A DNA stretch of 64,000 bases from Sphingomonadaceae bacterium. GTDB taxonomy: Bacteria > Pseudomonadota > Alphaproteobacteria > Sphingomonadales > Sphingomonadaceae. The translations under genes and the position numbers were made by a program. The stretch is from assembly GCA_019239915.1 (NCBI GenBank), contig JAFAZF010000025.1, positions 26,578 through 90,577 of the forward strand, read 5' to 3'. Of this stretch, positions 9,451 through 19,520 are shown one piece after another (the first letter of the stretch is position 1; each line of letters begins with the position of its first letter). Below the pieces are notes generated by a model that was not told the DNA's origin, ran no database searches, and saw nothing but the letters and a program-made list of their open reading frames with translations.

Positions 9451-11571
9451 TCAGGCAGCCTCGATCGTCGCGCCATTCCAATCCGTCCTGGAGGCGACAC
9501 GCTCCTCGATCAGCTTGGCCGGCTTCCAGCGATCGCCGTAGCGCGCGTGGTTGGCGCGGATGATTTCGAGCAGCTTGTCGAGACCCTTCTGCTGCGCCCA
9601 GAACATTGGCCCACCGCGATATTTCGGGAAGCCGTAGCCGAATGCGTAGGTGACATCGATGTCGCTAGCGCGCTGGGCCACACGCTCGTCGAGGATCTTC
9701 GCACCTTCGTTGACCATGGCACCGAGAATGCGATTGACGATTTCCTCTTCGCCGATCTCGCGGCGGGTGATCCCCTTCTTCTTCGCGATAGTCTTCAACA
9801 TGCTCTCGACCTCGGGATCGGGCGTGGCATCGCGACCCTCATATTTATAATAGCCGGCGCCGCTCTTCTGACCGAGGCGCCCGGCCTCGACGATACGGTC
9901 GGCGAGCGGCGTGTAATCCGGCGCGTTCGGGTCGAGCGTGCCCGCCTCGATCCGCCCTTGGCGCATGCGATAGCCGACATCGAGCCCGGACATGTCGCGC
10001 ATGAGGAATATCCCCATCGGAAAGCCGAAGTCCTTGAGCGCCTTGTCGATCGACGATGGGGTCGCGCCTTCTTCAAGCAGATGCTCGGCCTCGGTGCCGT
10101 AGGCGCGGAGCATGCGGTTGCCGATAAACCCTTCGCAATTCCCTGCGAGAACCGGCACCTTCCCGACCTGTTTGCCGAACGCCATCACCGTTGCGATCGT
10201 CTCTGGGGAAGACTTGGTCCCGCGGACGTTCTCGAGGAGTTTCATCACGTTCGCCGGTGAGAAGAAGTGCGTGCCGATCACGTCCTCGGGGCGCTTGGTC
10301 GCGGACGCGATCTCGTCAATGTCGAGCGCCGAGGTATTGGTGGCGAGGATCGCACCGGGCTTGCAGACCTCGTCGAGCTTGGCGAAGATCTCCTTCTTGA
10401 TCGCCATGTTCTCGAACACCGCCTCGATCACGAGGTCGCAATCGGCGAGATCGGTGTAGTCAAGCGTGGTTGTGATGAGGCCGAGCGCCTTGTCGACCTG
10501 CGCCTGACTGCGTGAGCCGCGCTTGACCGAAATCTCGTAGTTGGACTTCACCTTTGCCATGCCCGCGTCGAGCGCATCCGGAGCGGCTTCGAGCAGCACG
10601 ACCGGAAGGCCGGCATTGACGCAGGACATGGCGATGCCGCCGCCCATCGTGCCCGCACCGATGATGCCGACCTTGCGGATCGGCTTCGGCTCAACGCTGG
10701 CGGACAGCCCTTCGATCTTCGCCGCCTGGCGTTCGGCGAAGAACAAGTGGACCTGCGCGGCGCGGCTCGGCGCCTGGAGGCAGACCTGAAACGCCTCTTT
10801 CTCGAACGCGAGCCCTTCGCGCGGAGCCAAGGTGCAGGCCGCCTCAATGCAATCGACGATCTTGAACGGCGCGACCATGCCCTGCCACTTCTTGGCGTTG
10901 GCCTCGCGCGTCGTCTTGAAGATCGAAGGGTCGGTGCCAGCCACCTTGTCGGTGCGCTCGATCGTCTTCGGGAAAGGACCGCCATGTTGCGCCTTGGCGC
11001 GCGCGAAGGCGATCGCGGTATCGATCACCGGACCGTCGGTCACCTCGTCGATGAGGCCGAGCTCTTTGCCTTTCGCGGCGCTGATGTGCTTGCCCTCGAG
11101 GATCAGGTCGAGCGCGACCTCGGGGCCGACGATCCGCGTCAGGCGCTGGGAGCCGCCGCCGCCGGGAAGCAAGCCGAGATTGACCTCGGGCAGACCGATC
11201 TTGGCTCGCGACGCTGCGACGCGGAATGGCGCCGCAAGCGCGAGTTCGAGTCCGCCGCCCAGAGCGTGTCCGTCGATGGCGCAGACGACCGGTTTGCGGC
11301 TTTCCTCCATCATCGTCTGGATCTCGACAAGCTCCGGCCCCTTCTTCGCCTTGCCGAACTCGCGGATGTCGGCGCCCGCGACGAAGCGATCGTTGGCGCC
11401 GATCACCACGATCGCCCTAACGGCGGCATCGGCCTCCGCCTGCCTCAGCCGCTGCACCATGCCCTCGCGCATGGGAGCGCCGAGCGCATTGACCGGTGGA
11501 AAATCGATGGTCAGGATCGCCACATCGTCACGGACATCGTAGCGGACGGCATCTTCAGCTGTAATAGACAT
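9451..11571 (-). CDS. 3-hydroxyacyl-CoA dehydrogenase / enoyl-CoA hydratase fusion (FadB/FadJ type)
   Basis: A 706-residue bifunctional beta-oxidation enzyme. The N-terminal crotonase domain keeps both hydratase glutamates: Glu109 in GGGLEL and Glu129 in GLPEV. The middle NAD-binding domain starts at [13 protein letters not shown], about residue 300, and is followed by the dehydrogenase C-terminal domains ([15 protein letters not shown], then FGFPMG, then [12 protein letters not shown]). It would hydrate enoyl-CoA and oxidise the 3-hydroxyacyl-CoA. The ATG at 11571 is chosen over an upstream frame start at 11622 because the conserved protein begins there. It is divergent from an acyl-CoA synthetase gene. 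A thiolase lies far away at 40480-41658. Confidence 0.93.
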   Translation of the reverse strand: MSITAEDAVRYDVRDDVAILTIDFPPVNALGAPMREGMVQRLRQAEADAAVRAIVVIGANDRFVAGADIREFGKAKKGPELVEIQTMMEESRKPVVCAIDGHALGGGLELALAAPFRVAASRAKIGLPEVNLGLLPGGGGSQRLTRIVGPEVALDLILEGKHISAAKGKELGLIDEVTDGPVIDTAIAFARAKAQHGGPFPKTIERTDKVAGTDPSIFKTTREANAKKWQGMVAPFKIVDCIEAACTLAPREGLAFEKEAFQVCLQAPSRAAQVHLFFAERQAAKIEGLSASVEPKPIRKVGIIGAGTMGGGIAMSCVNAGLPVVLLEAAPDALDAGMAKVKSNYEISVKRGSRSQAQVDKALGLITTTLDYTDLADCDLVIEAVFENMAIKKEIFAKLDEVCKPGAILATNTSALDIDEIASATKRPEDVIGTHFFSPANVMKLLENVRGTKSSPETIATVMAFGKQVGKVPVLAGNCEGFIGNRMLRAYGTEAEHLLEEGATPSSIDKALKDFGFPMGIFLMRDMSGLDVGYRMRQGRIEAGTLDPNAPDYTPLADRIVEAGRLGQKSGAGYYKYEGRDATPDPEVESMLKTIAKKKGITRREIGEEEIVNRILGAMVNEGAKILDERVAQRASDIDVTYAFGYGFPKYRGGPMFWAQQKGLDKLLEIIRANHARYGDRWKPAKLIEERVASRTDWNGATIEAA

Positions 11572-11744
11572 GGGGTCGCTCGCTCCAAAACGCGGCCTTG
11601 AGTGATGTTCGGCGACTGCCAAAGGCTCCCGCCATTGTCAGCTTGCTCTGCGGCCTGTCGACGCACTCCGACCGATCATCGCAGTTGCGATCATGTCGCG
11701 TGGGATCGGTTGCGTAACCTGACGCGACCATTCACGCTTGCCGA

Positions 11745-13259
11745 ATGAACGGTGGTCAATTCAGCTCACTGATCGACCGGGCGGGCCAGCCGGTCGGAAA
11801 TGCACCGCTTGGCGCGTTGCTCTCCGCGCATGCGCTAGCGACGCCGGACGCGCCGGCGCTTACCATAAGCGATCGCTCTTGGAGCTTTGCAGCGCTGGAT
11901 GCGCGTGCCAACCGCCGCGCCCGCCAGCTCGCCGATCAGGCGGGCGTCGGCGTTGGCGATCGCGTGATGATCGCGATGCCGAACAGGGTCGAGTTCGTCG
12001 AAACCGCGTTCGCGATCTGGAAGTTGGGCGCTGTACCTTGCCCGGCGTCGTGGCGAATGGCGGCCGACGAGCTGACTCAGCTGATCGCCCTGCTCACACC
12101 GCGTGTCGTGGTAGGCACGTCGGCCCTGCCGCCGCTCGATGTTCCGCTCGTCAACGTTGACGACACGCCGGTGGAGAGTTGGTCGGATGCACCGCTGCCG
12201 CCGCGTGCGGTGGTGCCGGGCAAGATCGTCAATAGTGGTGGCAGCACCGGCCGGCCCAAGCTGATCGTCGATCCGGAGCCATCGGCCTGGGGACCGGACA
12301 AAGAAGGCCGCAGCCGACCCGCGCGCATCGTTCTGCTCAACCCCGGGCCGCTCTATCACAGCGCTCCTTTCTCCTACGTCACCATGTCGCTCGCTCAGGG
12401 CAGCCATGTCATCTGCCTCGAGCGTTTCGATCCGCTCGAATGGCTGCGTGCCGTGGAGCGGTATCGGCCGAGCTTCGCATACGTGGTGCCGACGATGATG
12501 GCGCGGATCGCCAAGCTTCCGCGCGAGGTTACTGCTGCCGCTGACCTCTCTTCCATCGTGACGCTGCTGCACATGGCCGCACCCTGTGCGCCCGAGGTCA
12601 AGCGCTGGTGGATCAGTCGCATCGGGCCGGAGAAGGTGATCGAGGTCTACGGCGGCACCGAACGCATCGGCGCCACGATCATTAATGGTGCCGAGTGGCT
12701 GGAGCATCCCGGCTCGGTCGGGCGGGCGGCGCCGGGCGAGCAGATCATCATCCTCGACGAGGAAGGCGCGCAACTCCCGCCTGGTCAGGTGGGTGAGATA
12801 TTCTTCCGCCGCGCGGTCCAGCCGGGCAGCCAATATGGCTATATCGGCGCAGCCACGCGCATTCGCGGCGATCTCGACAGCTTCGGCGATCTCGGCTGGC
12901 TGGACGCCGACGGCTATCTCCACATTGCCGATCGGCGCACCGACATGGTGGTCGTCGGCGGTGTCAACGTCTACCCGGCCGAGATCGAAGCGGCGATCGA
13001 AGCGCTGCCCGGCGTGCTTTGCGCGGCGGTGATTGGGTTGCCCGATGCCGACATGGGCAATCGGCTTCACGCTATCGTCGAGCTTGCGGCCGAGACAGAG
13101 GAGCCGGCAGACGGCATCGCATTTCTCGCGCCGGCCATGGTGCGGCTGAGCACGATCAAACGGCCTCGCTCAGTTGAGTTCACGCGCGAGCGCGTCCGGG
13201 ATGATGCGGGCAAGCTGCGCCGTTCACGGTTGCGACTGGAACGACTGGAGCGCGGTTGA
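11745..13259 (+). CDS. AMP-dependent acyl-CoA synthetase
   Basis: A 504-residue ANL-superfamily enzyme that activates a carboxylic acid as acyl-AMP and then acyl-CoA. The ATP loop SGGSTGRPK is at 164-172, YGGTE near residue 305, and the hinge DRRTDMVVVGGVNVYPAEIE follows. The C-terminal catalytic lysine lies in DAGKLRRS. The protein is short compared with long-chain FadD (about 560 residues), and an aromatic or alicyclic acid substrate is possible. The start ATG at 11745 lacks a strong ribosome binding site. It is a stand-alone gene, divergent from the fusion enzyme. Confidence 0.9.
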   Translation: MNGGQFSSLIDRAGQPVGNAPLGALLSAHALATPDAPALTISDRSWSFAALDARANRRARQLADQAGVGVGDRVMIAMPNRVEFVETAFAIWKLGAVPCPASWRMAADELTQLIALLTPRVVVGTSALPPLDVPLVNVDDTPVESWSDAPLPPRAVVPGKIVNSGGSTGRPKLIVDPEPSAWGPDKEGRSRPARIVLLNPGPLYHSAPFSYVTMSLAQGSHVICLERFDPLEWLRAVERYRPSFAYVVPTMMARIAKLPREVTAAADLSSIVTLLHMAAPCAPEVKRWWISRIGPEKVIEVYGGTERIGATIINGAEWLEHPGSVGRAAPGEQIIILDEEGAQLPPGQVGEIFFRRAVQPGSQYGYIGAATRIRGDLDSFGDLGWLDADGYLHIADRRTDMVVVGGVNVYPAEIEAAIEALPGVLCAAVIGLPDADMGNRLHAIVELAAETEEPADGIAFLAPAMVRLSTIKRPRSVEFTRERVRDDAGKLRRSRLRLERLERG

Positions 13260-13431
13260 AGGGCCAGCAACCCGGGTCGCGTGCCTCAAGGATCGGGCAC
13301 ATGCCGCCCTCGTGGATAAGCTGGCGCTGATCACCGCCGGAAGTTCAATTCGATCGGTCTGTTCGCGAGCGACCGACGCCGCTGCGGGCTTTTGGCGATA
13401 GGCGGAGCAGTCGACCTTGCCTGTGCGACGG

Positions 13432-14223
13432 TTACCCCTGTTGCTGATTGCGTTTTTGCCTGTCGATCATGGCCTGAGCGATGCGGCCATGGTCGGGACC
13501 TTGGGTCTGCTCGAACTGACGCCTGATCGTCTCGCTGAGCACGCTCTCCATCATCGCCTTGGAATACATGTTGAGGATCGCCTTCGATCCTTCGAGCGCG
13601 CTGCGCGGCTGCTGCGCGATCCGTTCGGCGAGTGCGATCGCTTCGGGCATCAGCTGCTCGAGCGGCAGCGCACGGTTCGCGAGGCCGCAGCGAACGGCGT
13701 CCGCCGCCTGGATGCGATCGCCGGTGAAGATCAGTTCCTTCGCCTTGTTCATCGCGAGCAAGAAGGGCCAAGTAATGGAGATGCCGTCCCCGAGCACCAG
13801 GCCCACATTGACGTGAGGCTCGGCAAAGAAGGCGGTATCGGCGATCAGCACGATATCGCTCAGCGCCGCCAGCGTCGCGCCGAAGCCGACCGCGGCGCCG
13901 TTGACCGCCGCGATGACGGGTATGGGTAGGTTGAGCATTGCCTCGACGAAGCGGCGTGCATTGTCGAGCGCGGCACGAGCGTAATCCGCGTCGGTGGCGG
14001 TCGCGACGAAATGCTTGAAGTCGCCGCCCGCGCTGAACGCTTTGCCGGCGCCCGTGAGGATCACGGCACGGACCTCTGCGTCCTCGCCGAGCGCACGTGC
14101 TAGCCGCGTCAAACCGAACAGCATTTCGACGGATGCGGGGTTGCGATCCTCCGGCCGATTGAGCGTGACGATCCGGATTGAGCCTTTCGCTTCGACAAGA
14201 AGCTCGTCCGGCAGGTCATACAT
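13432..14223 (-). CDS. enoyl-CoA hydratase/isomerase (crotonase) family protein
   Basis: A 263-residue crotonase. FSAGGDFKHF and VNGAAVGFGATLA form the oxyanion-hole regions. The hydratase glutamates are replaced by Thr (GATLA) and His (AEPHV), while an Asp follows in GLVLGDG, a pattern seen in isomerase-like subfamilies. The C-terminus (FEQTQGPDHGRIAQAMIDRQKR) is hydrophilic, without a targeting signal. It stands alone on the minus strand, divergent from the NmrA-like gene, with only weak ribosome-binding signals upstream. CoA-thioester specificity is likely; the reaction is not. Confidence 0.87.
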   Translation of the reverse strand: MYDLPDELLVEAKGSIRIVTLNRPEDRNPASVEMLFGLTRLARALGEDAEVRAVILTGAGKAFSAGGDFKHFVATATDADYARAALDNARRFVEAMLNLPIPVIAAVNGAAVGFGATLAALSDIVLIADTAFFAEPHVNVGLVLGDGISITWPFLLAMNKAKELIFTGDRIQAADAVRCGLANRALPLEQLMPEAIALAERIAQQPRSALEGSKAILNMYSKAMMESVLSETIRRQFEQTQGPDHGRIAQAMIDRQKRNQQQG

Positions 14224-14376
14224 GCTTGTTCGCCTTCAGCCAGTCATTGATGAGCCGGTGTAATCGCAACATCGCCAGCGCCGCATCGTAGGCGCGATAT
14301 TGCTAGATGGGAGTGGTTGCCACTTCCCGTGGCGGTCCTATTGCGCGTTCCATGGACCGGACGAAGGAGCCCCATT

Positions 14377-15297
14377 GTGGCTGAAGACGTCATTCTCGTG
14401 ACCGGCGCCACCGGCACGCAAGGCGGCGCCACCATCGATGCGCTGCTTGCCGGCGGCTTTAGAGCGCGCGCGCTCGTACGGGATCTAGGTTCACCCGCGG
14501 CGCAAGAACTGGATCGGCGCGGCGTCACGTTGTTCAAGGGCGATTTTGACGACGATGCCAGCGTGGCCGGCGCAGTGCGGGGTGCAAGCGGCGTCTTTTC
14601 CATGCAGACGACGCCCAGACCCGATGATTTGGATTATGAGCTTCGTACCGGCGAGCGCCTCATCGCCGCCGCGCGAGCCGCCGAAGTAAAGACATTCGTC
14701 CATACCTCCGTCGCCCGTGCCGGCGATCAGGAAAGTTTCGTAGATTGGGCGTCAGGTCGCTGGTCGCCGAATTATTGGAACAGCAAATCGGGCGTCAACG
14801 AAGCGGTCAGGAGCGCCGGCTTCTCCCGTTGGGTGATCCTGAAGCCGGCTTTCATGATGGACAACTTCATTCCTCCCAAGGCCGGCTGGATGTTCCCCGG
14901 GCTCGCGCGGGGTACCGTCGAGACGGCGCTCAGAGCGGAAACGCGGCTTGACCTCATCGCCGCTGCGGATGTCGGACGCTTCGCAGCGGCCGCGTTCGAG
15001 GAGCCAGCGCGGTTCGACCGACAGGAGATCGATCTAGCCGCTGAGGCGCTGACGATGGCGGAGGTCGCCGCGACGCTTGCGGCGGTGACAGGGAGGCCGG
15101 TGGAGGCGCGTTCCCTGTCCGGTGCCCAGGCGCGCGCCGCCGGCAACAGCCCCGGTCTCGTGGAGAGCCAGCAATGGGCCAACGTCGAGGGCTACCGCGT
15201 CGATATAGCGCGGGCAAATGCTCACGGCATCCAGCTGCAGCGCTTCCGACGATGGGCGGAAGAGCATCGGGATCGCTTCGAGATCGGCGGTGCGTGA
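14377..15297 (+). CDS. NmrA-like NAD(P)-binding protein
   Basis: A 306-residue atypical SDR of the NmrA/HSCARG type. The nucleotide-binding motif GATGTQG lies at the extreme N-terminus and is followed by a typical ALVRD strand end. VFSMQTTPRP and FVHTSVARAG are family-like core segments. The canonical YxxxK pair is unclear, which fits redox-sensing or reductase roles rather than classical dehydrogenase activity. The start is GTG at 14377, seven bases after AAGGAG. The longer frame from 14317 lacks such a signal. It stands alone between a crotonase and a kinase-like gene. Confidence 0.85.
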   Translation: MAEDVILVTGATGTQGGATIDALLAGGFRARALVRDLGSPAAQELDRRGVTLFKGDFDDDASVAGAVRGASGVFSMQTTPRPDDLDYELRTGERLIAAARAAEVKTFVHTSVARAGDQESFVDWASGRWSPNYWNSKSGVNEAVRSAGFSRWVILKPAFMMDNFIPPKAGWMFPGLARGTVETALRAETRLDLIAAADVGRFAAAAFEEPARFDRQEIDLAAEALTMAEVAATLAAVTGRPVEARSLSGAQARAAGNSPGLVESQQWANVEGYRVDIARANAHGIQLQRFRRWAEEHRDRFEIGGA

Positions 15298-15388
15298 ACG
15301 AGGGAACGACACTCCATCGCATCACGTAGCCCTGCATGAGGCATGCACGCCGCAATGAGCCGGTGCAGTGACCTCGCTGCGATGGCGG

Positions 15389-16459
15389 TCAGGCGAGCAG
15401 GCCTACCGTATCATGGTCGATCGCGGCGGTGCCAAAGCGCGCCGTGTAGGCCGTGTTCGTCGCCTCGGACTGGAAGCGGGTCTCGTTGATCAGAAAGATG
15501 AAGAGGCCGTAGGCGATCGCTTGGCGATAACGAAGCCAGGCATGCTCGAACGCGAGCCGCGGCCCTCCGGCGTCGGCAAGTCGCGCGAGATAGTAACCAA
15601 GCAACGGGCCCTCCCAAGCTCGTCGCTCGGCAATGTCGATCGACGCGACGAGATGGTAGGCGATCTCCGCCCACCATGGCGAGCGCATTACGGTCACGTC
15701 GAGGAAACCGGGTGTGCCGTCGGCATCGACGTAGAGATTGCCGGGATGCGTGTCGCCATGGTTGAGGCAAAACGGGTCCTCCGCCTCAAAGGCGGTGAGG
15801 CGCGCAAGCGCGTGACGCATCCAGTTGCGATCTTGCAGTTTGCCCGACACGGCGACTCCGCGCGGCGATGCCATGCAGGCGGCCCAACGTTCCGCCTCAA
15901 GATAATAGTCGTTGTAGGCCTGGGAGAAGGCGCCGAAGCGCCTCTGCACCCAATCCCAGCGCCCGCCCGGTTGCAGATCGGGCGAATTCCAACTCCGTGC
16001 GTGAAGCGTCGCCAACTGATCGAGCCGCCGCTGAACATGCCCGAAGCCGAGCGGCTCCTGAGCGCGACAGAAGCGCACCCCGCGAACAGTGAGATCCTCC
16101 ATCAGCGTGGCCGCCCGCCAGCCTCCGGGTTCGACACCTGCGTGAAAGGCGCGCGGCACATTGAGGGACACGTGAGGAGCGATTTCGGCATAAAAGCGTG
16201 CCTCCCATTGGTACATGGACTGCATGCGCTCGCTATGCGGTTCGAAGGCGCCTTTCAGGATCATCCGCTCGGGCAGGCTGGAATCGCCATCGTAGTTCAG
16301 GCGAAAGCGTGCCTTGGTGCAGGTGGCATGGATGACGTCGAGCCGCTCGGCGCGGGTCACGGTCACGTGGTGACCGCCAGCACGCAAGGCATGATTGAAC
16401 CAGTCGGTATCGATCTCGTAGACGGTCTCGGGAAGCGCAATCGGCTGCACCACTCTCAT
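15389..16459 (-). CDS. APH-family phosphotransferase (kinase-like)
   Basis: A 356-residue protein of the aminoglycoside phosphotransferase/choline-kinase-like fold. The catalytic loop reads HGDTHPGN, and the metal-binding aspartate is in GFLDV about 20 residues later. Upstream segments around ERMILKGAF could supply the ATP-binding lysine. Homologues in degradative clusters are often annotated as ecdysteroid-kinase-like or acyl-CoA-dehydrogenase-associated kinases, with unknown small-molecule substrates. It is divergent from the IclR regulator gene; the 234-base gap probably holds both promoters. Confidence 0.8.
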   Translation of the reverse strand: MRVVQPIALPETVYEIDTDWFNHALRAGGHHVTVTRAERLDVIHATCTKARFRLNYDGDSSLPERMILKGAFEPHSERMQSMYQWEARFYAEIAPHVSLNVPRAFHAGVEPGGWRAATLMEDLTVRGVRFCRAQEPLGFGHVQRRLDQLATLHARSWNSPDLQPGGRWDWVQRRFGAFSQAYNDYYLEAERWAACMASPRGVAVSGKLQDRNWMRHALARLTAFEAEDPFCLNHGDTHPGNLYVDADGTPGFLDVTVMRSPWWAEIAYHLVASIDIAERRAWEGPLLGYYLARLADAGGPRLAFEHAWLRYRQAIAYGLFIFLINETRFQSEATNTAYTARFGTAAIDHDTVGLLA

Positions 16460-16651
16460 CCTGAAGCGTAGGCAGCCGCTTGTTCGTCGCCGATCACGGA
16501 GCCGTGTGGAGGCTGCATGACCGCGCGGGCGTAGGCAAGATCACTCGCCACAACCATCGCAGCTGTGGTGCACCTTTGCAGCGCGCCTCGTCTCAGTCCA
16601 GCGGATGGCAATCGGTTTGCAGAATCGCTTGCGCAACCTCTGCGACTCATC

Positions 16652-16661
16652 ATAACGTTAT
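16652..16661. promoter_or_regulatory. palindrome upstream of IclR regulator, candidate operator
   Basis: A perfect ten-base palindrome, ATAACGTTAT, sits in an AT-rich island 33 bases before the IclR start codon, in otherwise GC-rich DNA. IclR proteins usually bind palindromes near their own promoter. This is a guess from position and symmetry only. Confidence 0.35.
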
Positions 16662-16693
16662 AACAATAAGAAAAAGCGGTATGGAGGCGATGC

Positions 16694-17482
16694 ATGGCGA
16701 CGGCGTTGCACGAGAAGAAGATCAAATCAGCGGATCGGGTTCTCGAGATTTTCGAAATGTTTGGCCCGGACCGGCAATCGCTAACCGTAATGGAGGTCTC
16801 GAGGGCGCTGGATGTGCCGCAATCGAGCACCTCCGAGTTGCTCGGTAATCTCGTGCGGCGCGGCTATCTGACACGCGAGCGCGGCGCGCGCGCCTTTCGG
16901 CCGACCGTTCGCGTCGCCTTGCTCGGTGCTTGGGTGCATCCGACGCTTTTCCGTGACGGGCGGCTGCTCCCGATGATGGATCATCTTCAAGATCAGACCG
17001 GGTTCGCAGTCTCGTTGTCGTCGATGATCGGCGTTTCGCTGAAGCATGTTCACACGACGACCGGACCTTTGCCCCAGCATTTCGACGAGGGCAGGGAGGC
17101 ACATTTGTTGCATTCGCCCTTCGGTCACGTCCTTCTCTCGCTGATCCGTGGCGACGACGTGCGCAAGGTCGTCCATCGGCTCAACGTCGAAAGCACGGAC
17201 GAGCTTCATGTTCGCCATCAGGATGTGATCACGGCGCTGGAGCAGGTGAACCGGCAGGGCTACGCGTTCGGCCGGATCGAAGCCGGGTGGTCCGGGATAG
17301 CCGTGCTCCTGCCGCAGGGGATCGGCGAAGAACCGCTCGCGCTTGGCCTCATCGGTCGTACGCAGGACATGGAAGCGCGCCGCGAGGATCTGATCCGCAC
17401 GGTGCGTCAGGGCATTGCCCAATATCTCGGCCCACGCGTCGCGCGCGATACTGGGGAAGTCCGCGCTGCGTCCATGCACTAG
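16694..17482 (+). CDS. IclR family transcriptional regulator
   Basis: A 262-residue regulator. The N-terminal winged helix-turn-helix (about residues 12-75) contains EVSRALDVPQSSTSELLGNLVRRGYL. The C-terminal effector-binding domain runs from about 85 to 250 (TGFAVSLSSMIGV, HSPFGHVLLSL, GYAFGRIEAGWSGIAVLLP). GGAGG six bases upstream supports the ATG at 16694. It precedes a plus-strand run of crotonase, acyl-CoA dehydrogenase and oxidoreductase genes, so it probably controls that operon in response to a pathway metabolite. It may also control the divergent kinase-like gene. Confidence 0.92.
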   Translation: MATALHEKKIKSADRVLEIFEMFGPDRQSLTVMEVSRALDVPQSSTSELLGNLVRRGYLTRERGARAFRPTVRVALLGAWVHPTLFRDGRLLPMMDHLQDQTGFAVSLSSMIGVSLKHVHTTTGPLPQHFDEGREAHLLHSPFGHVLLSLIRGDDVRKVVHRLNVESTDELHVRHQDVITALEQVNRQGYAFGRIEAGWSGIAVLLPQGIGEEPLALGLIGRTQDMEARREDLIRTVRQGIAQYLGPRVARDTGEVRAASMH

Positions 17483-17554
17483 TTCTGCCGTAGCACCGCA
17501 ACCATGGCGGAGGATTGGCCTCGCCTTCAATCATCGAAACCAAGGAAACAGGCT

Positions 17555-18340
17555 TTGACCGACCGGATCATCACGCGCAAGGACGGCGCGATCGGCCACA
17601 TCGTCTTCAACAAGCCCGAGAAGATGAACGCGATATGCCTCGAAATGTGGGAAGGCATGGGCGAGGCGATGAAACAGTTCGAAGCGGATGACGAGGTACG
17701 CGTCGTCGTGTTCTCCGGCGCCGGCGGCAAGGCGTTCGTCGCGGGCGCCGACGTTTCCAAATATGCGGAGGAACGCGGCGCAGCGGACGCGCAGGAACAT
17801 TATGCCAAGACAGGCGAGGTCGCGCTCCAGGCGATCTACACTTCGAAAAAGGTAACCGTTGCCGCGATCGACGGCTACTGCATCGGCGGTGGCGTTTCGG
17901 TCGCGCTGGTTTGCGATCTCCGCTACTGCTCGGCCCAATCGTCGTTTGGACAGCCGGCGATGAACATCGGCATCGGATATCGTTATTCCTCGTTGCGTCG
18001 CATGGTCGACATCATCGGCTATGGCGCGTCCAAGGACATGCTGCTCGGCAACCTGCGTTTCGATGCGCAGGAAGCCTACACCAAGGGGCTCGTCGGCCGT
18101 GTTCTGCCGGATGCCGAGTTCCAGCCCTGGATCGATAAGCTGGTGAAGACGATCTCCGTCGGCGCGCCGCTCACGGCGCACGACATCAAATACACGCTTT
18201 GGACATACGCGCAGGACGAGTCGAAGCGCGATCTCGATCGCTGCGAAGAACTCTTCCAGATCTGCTACGCGTCCGAAGACTATAAGGAAGGCGTCGCCGC
18301 CTTCGCCGAGAAGCGCAAGCCGGTCTTCACCGGGAAGTAA
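17555..18340 (+). CDS. enoyl-CoA hydratase/isomerase (crotonase) family protein
   Basis: A 261-residue crotonase. FVAGADVSKY and DGYCIGGGVSVALVCD carry the oxyanion-hole glycines. The two hydratase glutamates are replaced by Ser (GGVSV) and Ala (GQPAM), so simple hydration is unlikely. The start is uncertain. The TTG at 17555 follows AAGGAAA and yields the conserved N-terminus, whereas the ATG at 17504 lacks a ribosome binding site and would add 17 residues. It is the first catabolic gene after the IclR regulator and is spaced six bases from the acyl-CoA dehydrogenase that follows. Confidence 0.85.
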   Translation: MTDRIITRKDGAIGHIVFNKPEKMNAICLEMWEGMGEAMKQFEADDEVRVVVFSGAGGKAFVAGADVSKYAEERGAADAQEHYAKTGEVALQAIYTSKKVTVAAIDGYCIGGGVSVALVCDLRYCSAQSSFGQPAMNIGIGYRYSSLRRMVDIIGYGASKDMLLGNLRFDAQEAYTKGLVGRVLPDAEFQPWIDKLVKTISVGAPLTAHDIKYTLWTYAQDESKRDLDRCEELFQICYASEDYKEGVAAFAEKRKPVFTGK

Positions 18341-18346
18341 CCCCCG

Positions 18347-19507
18347 ATGGATCTGCGCTTCACGGCGGAGGAAGAGGCATTCCGCCGAGAGGTGCGCGCC
18401 TTCATCCGCGACAACCTAGACCCCGTCACGCATCGCAAGATGGTGGACGGGCGGGTGCCCACCAAGGATGAGATTGTCGCCTGGCAGCGCGCCCTCAACA
18501 GGCGTGGTTGGGCGACTCCGTCCTGGCCGAAGGAGGCGGGAGGCCCCGGCTTCTCCGCCGCCGAGCGTTATATCTTTCTCGATGAGCTGCATCAGGCTCC
18601 GGCGCCTGAACCGCTCTCCTTCAACGTCGGCATGATCGGCCCCGTCATTCATGCCTTCGGCACGTCCGCGCAAAAGGAGCGATTCCTTGCCGCCACCGCC
18701 AATATCGACATCTGGTGGGCGCAGGGCTTTTCCGAACAGAGTGCCGGGTCCGATCTCGCGGCGCTCCGCACGACGGCGCGTCGCGAGGGCGATGCCTATG
18801 TCGTCGACGGCCACAAGCTTTGGCAGGGCATGGCCCATCATGCCGATTGGATGTTCACGCTGGTCCGCACGGATCCCGGTGCGCCGAAGAGGCAGATGGG
18901 CATCTCCTTCCTGCTTATCGACCTGCGCTCGCCCGGCATCACAATCCGCCCGATCGTCACGCTTGATGGCCGTCACGAGGTCAACGAGGTCTTCCTGGAT
19001 GAAGTCCGGGTTCCGCTCGACTGTCTCGTCGGCGCGGAAAACGCGGGTTGGGACGTCACCAAGTTTCTGCTTTCGAACGAGCGCACCGGCATCGCCCGCA
19101 TCGGCATGACCAAACACCTTATACGGCGCGTGAAGCGCTTGGCCGGCACGGACGAGGCGATGATGCGTAAGGCGGCCGCGATCGAGGCCGAGCTCAAGAT
19201 CCTCGAGATCACGCAGCTGCGTATCCTCGACGCGCAGCAGGGCTCGAACACGCCCGATCCTCGCTCCTCTGTGCTCAAGCTCAAGGGCGTCGAGCTCCGC
19301 CAGGCGGCGTCCGAGCTGCTGCTCGAAGCCGCCGGTCCGAAGGCGCTCGAGGTGGTTGGCGATGACGAGCCGTTCGGTAGCGGCGATGACGAATGGCTCG
19401 GCACGATCATGCCGAACTACGCGATCCTGCGCGCGGCCTCGATCTATGGCGGCTCTAGCGAGGTGCAGAAAACGATCGTCGCCAAGACGCTCCTTGGCCT
19501 CGGTTAA
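18347..19507 (+). CDS. acyl-CoA dehydrogenase, first member of a pair
   Basis: A 386-residue flavin acyl-CoA dehydrogenase. It has WPKEAGGPG in the N-terminal domain, WAQGFSEQSAGSDLA in the FAD/substrate loop, and the C-terminal YGGSSEVQKTIVAKTLLG. The usual MCAD-type catalytic Glu position in that last motif is Gly, so the base must come from elsewhere or from the partner subunit. The next gene encodes a second, shorter acyl-CoA dehydrogenase 13 bases downstream. Such adjacent pairs are known to form heterotetramers in steroid side-chain degradation (FadE/ChsE types); a heteromer here is an inference. Confidence 0.92.
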   Translation: MDLRFTAEEEAFRREVRAFIRDNLDPVTHRKMVDGRVPTKDEIVAWQRALNRRGWATPSWPKEAGGPGFSAAERYIFLDELHQAPAPEPLSFNVGMIGPVIHAFGTSAQKERFLAATANIDIWWAQGFSEQSAGSDLAALRTTARREGDAYVVDGHKLWQGMAHHADWMFTLVRTDPGAPKRQMGISFLLIDLRSPGITIRPIVTLDGRHEVNEVFLDEVRVPLDCLVGAENAGWDVTKFLLSNERTGIARIGMTKHLIRRVKRLAGTDEAMMRKAAAIEAELKILEITQLRILDAQQGSNTPDPRSSVLKLKGVELRQAASELLLEAAGPKALEVVGDDEPFGSGDDEWLGTIMPNYAILRAASIYGGSSEVQKTIVAKTLLGLG

Positions 19508-19520
19508 CGGAAAACTGCAC

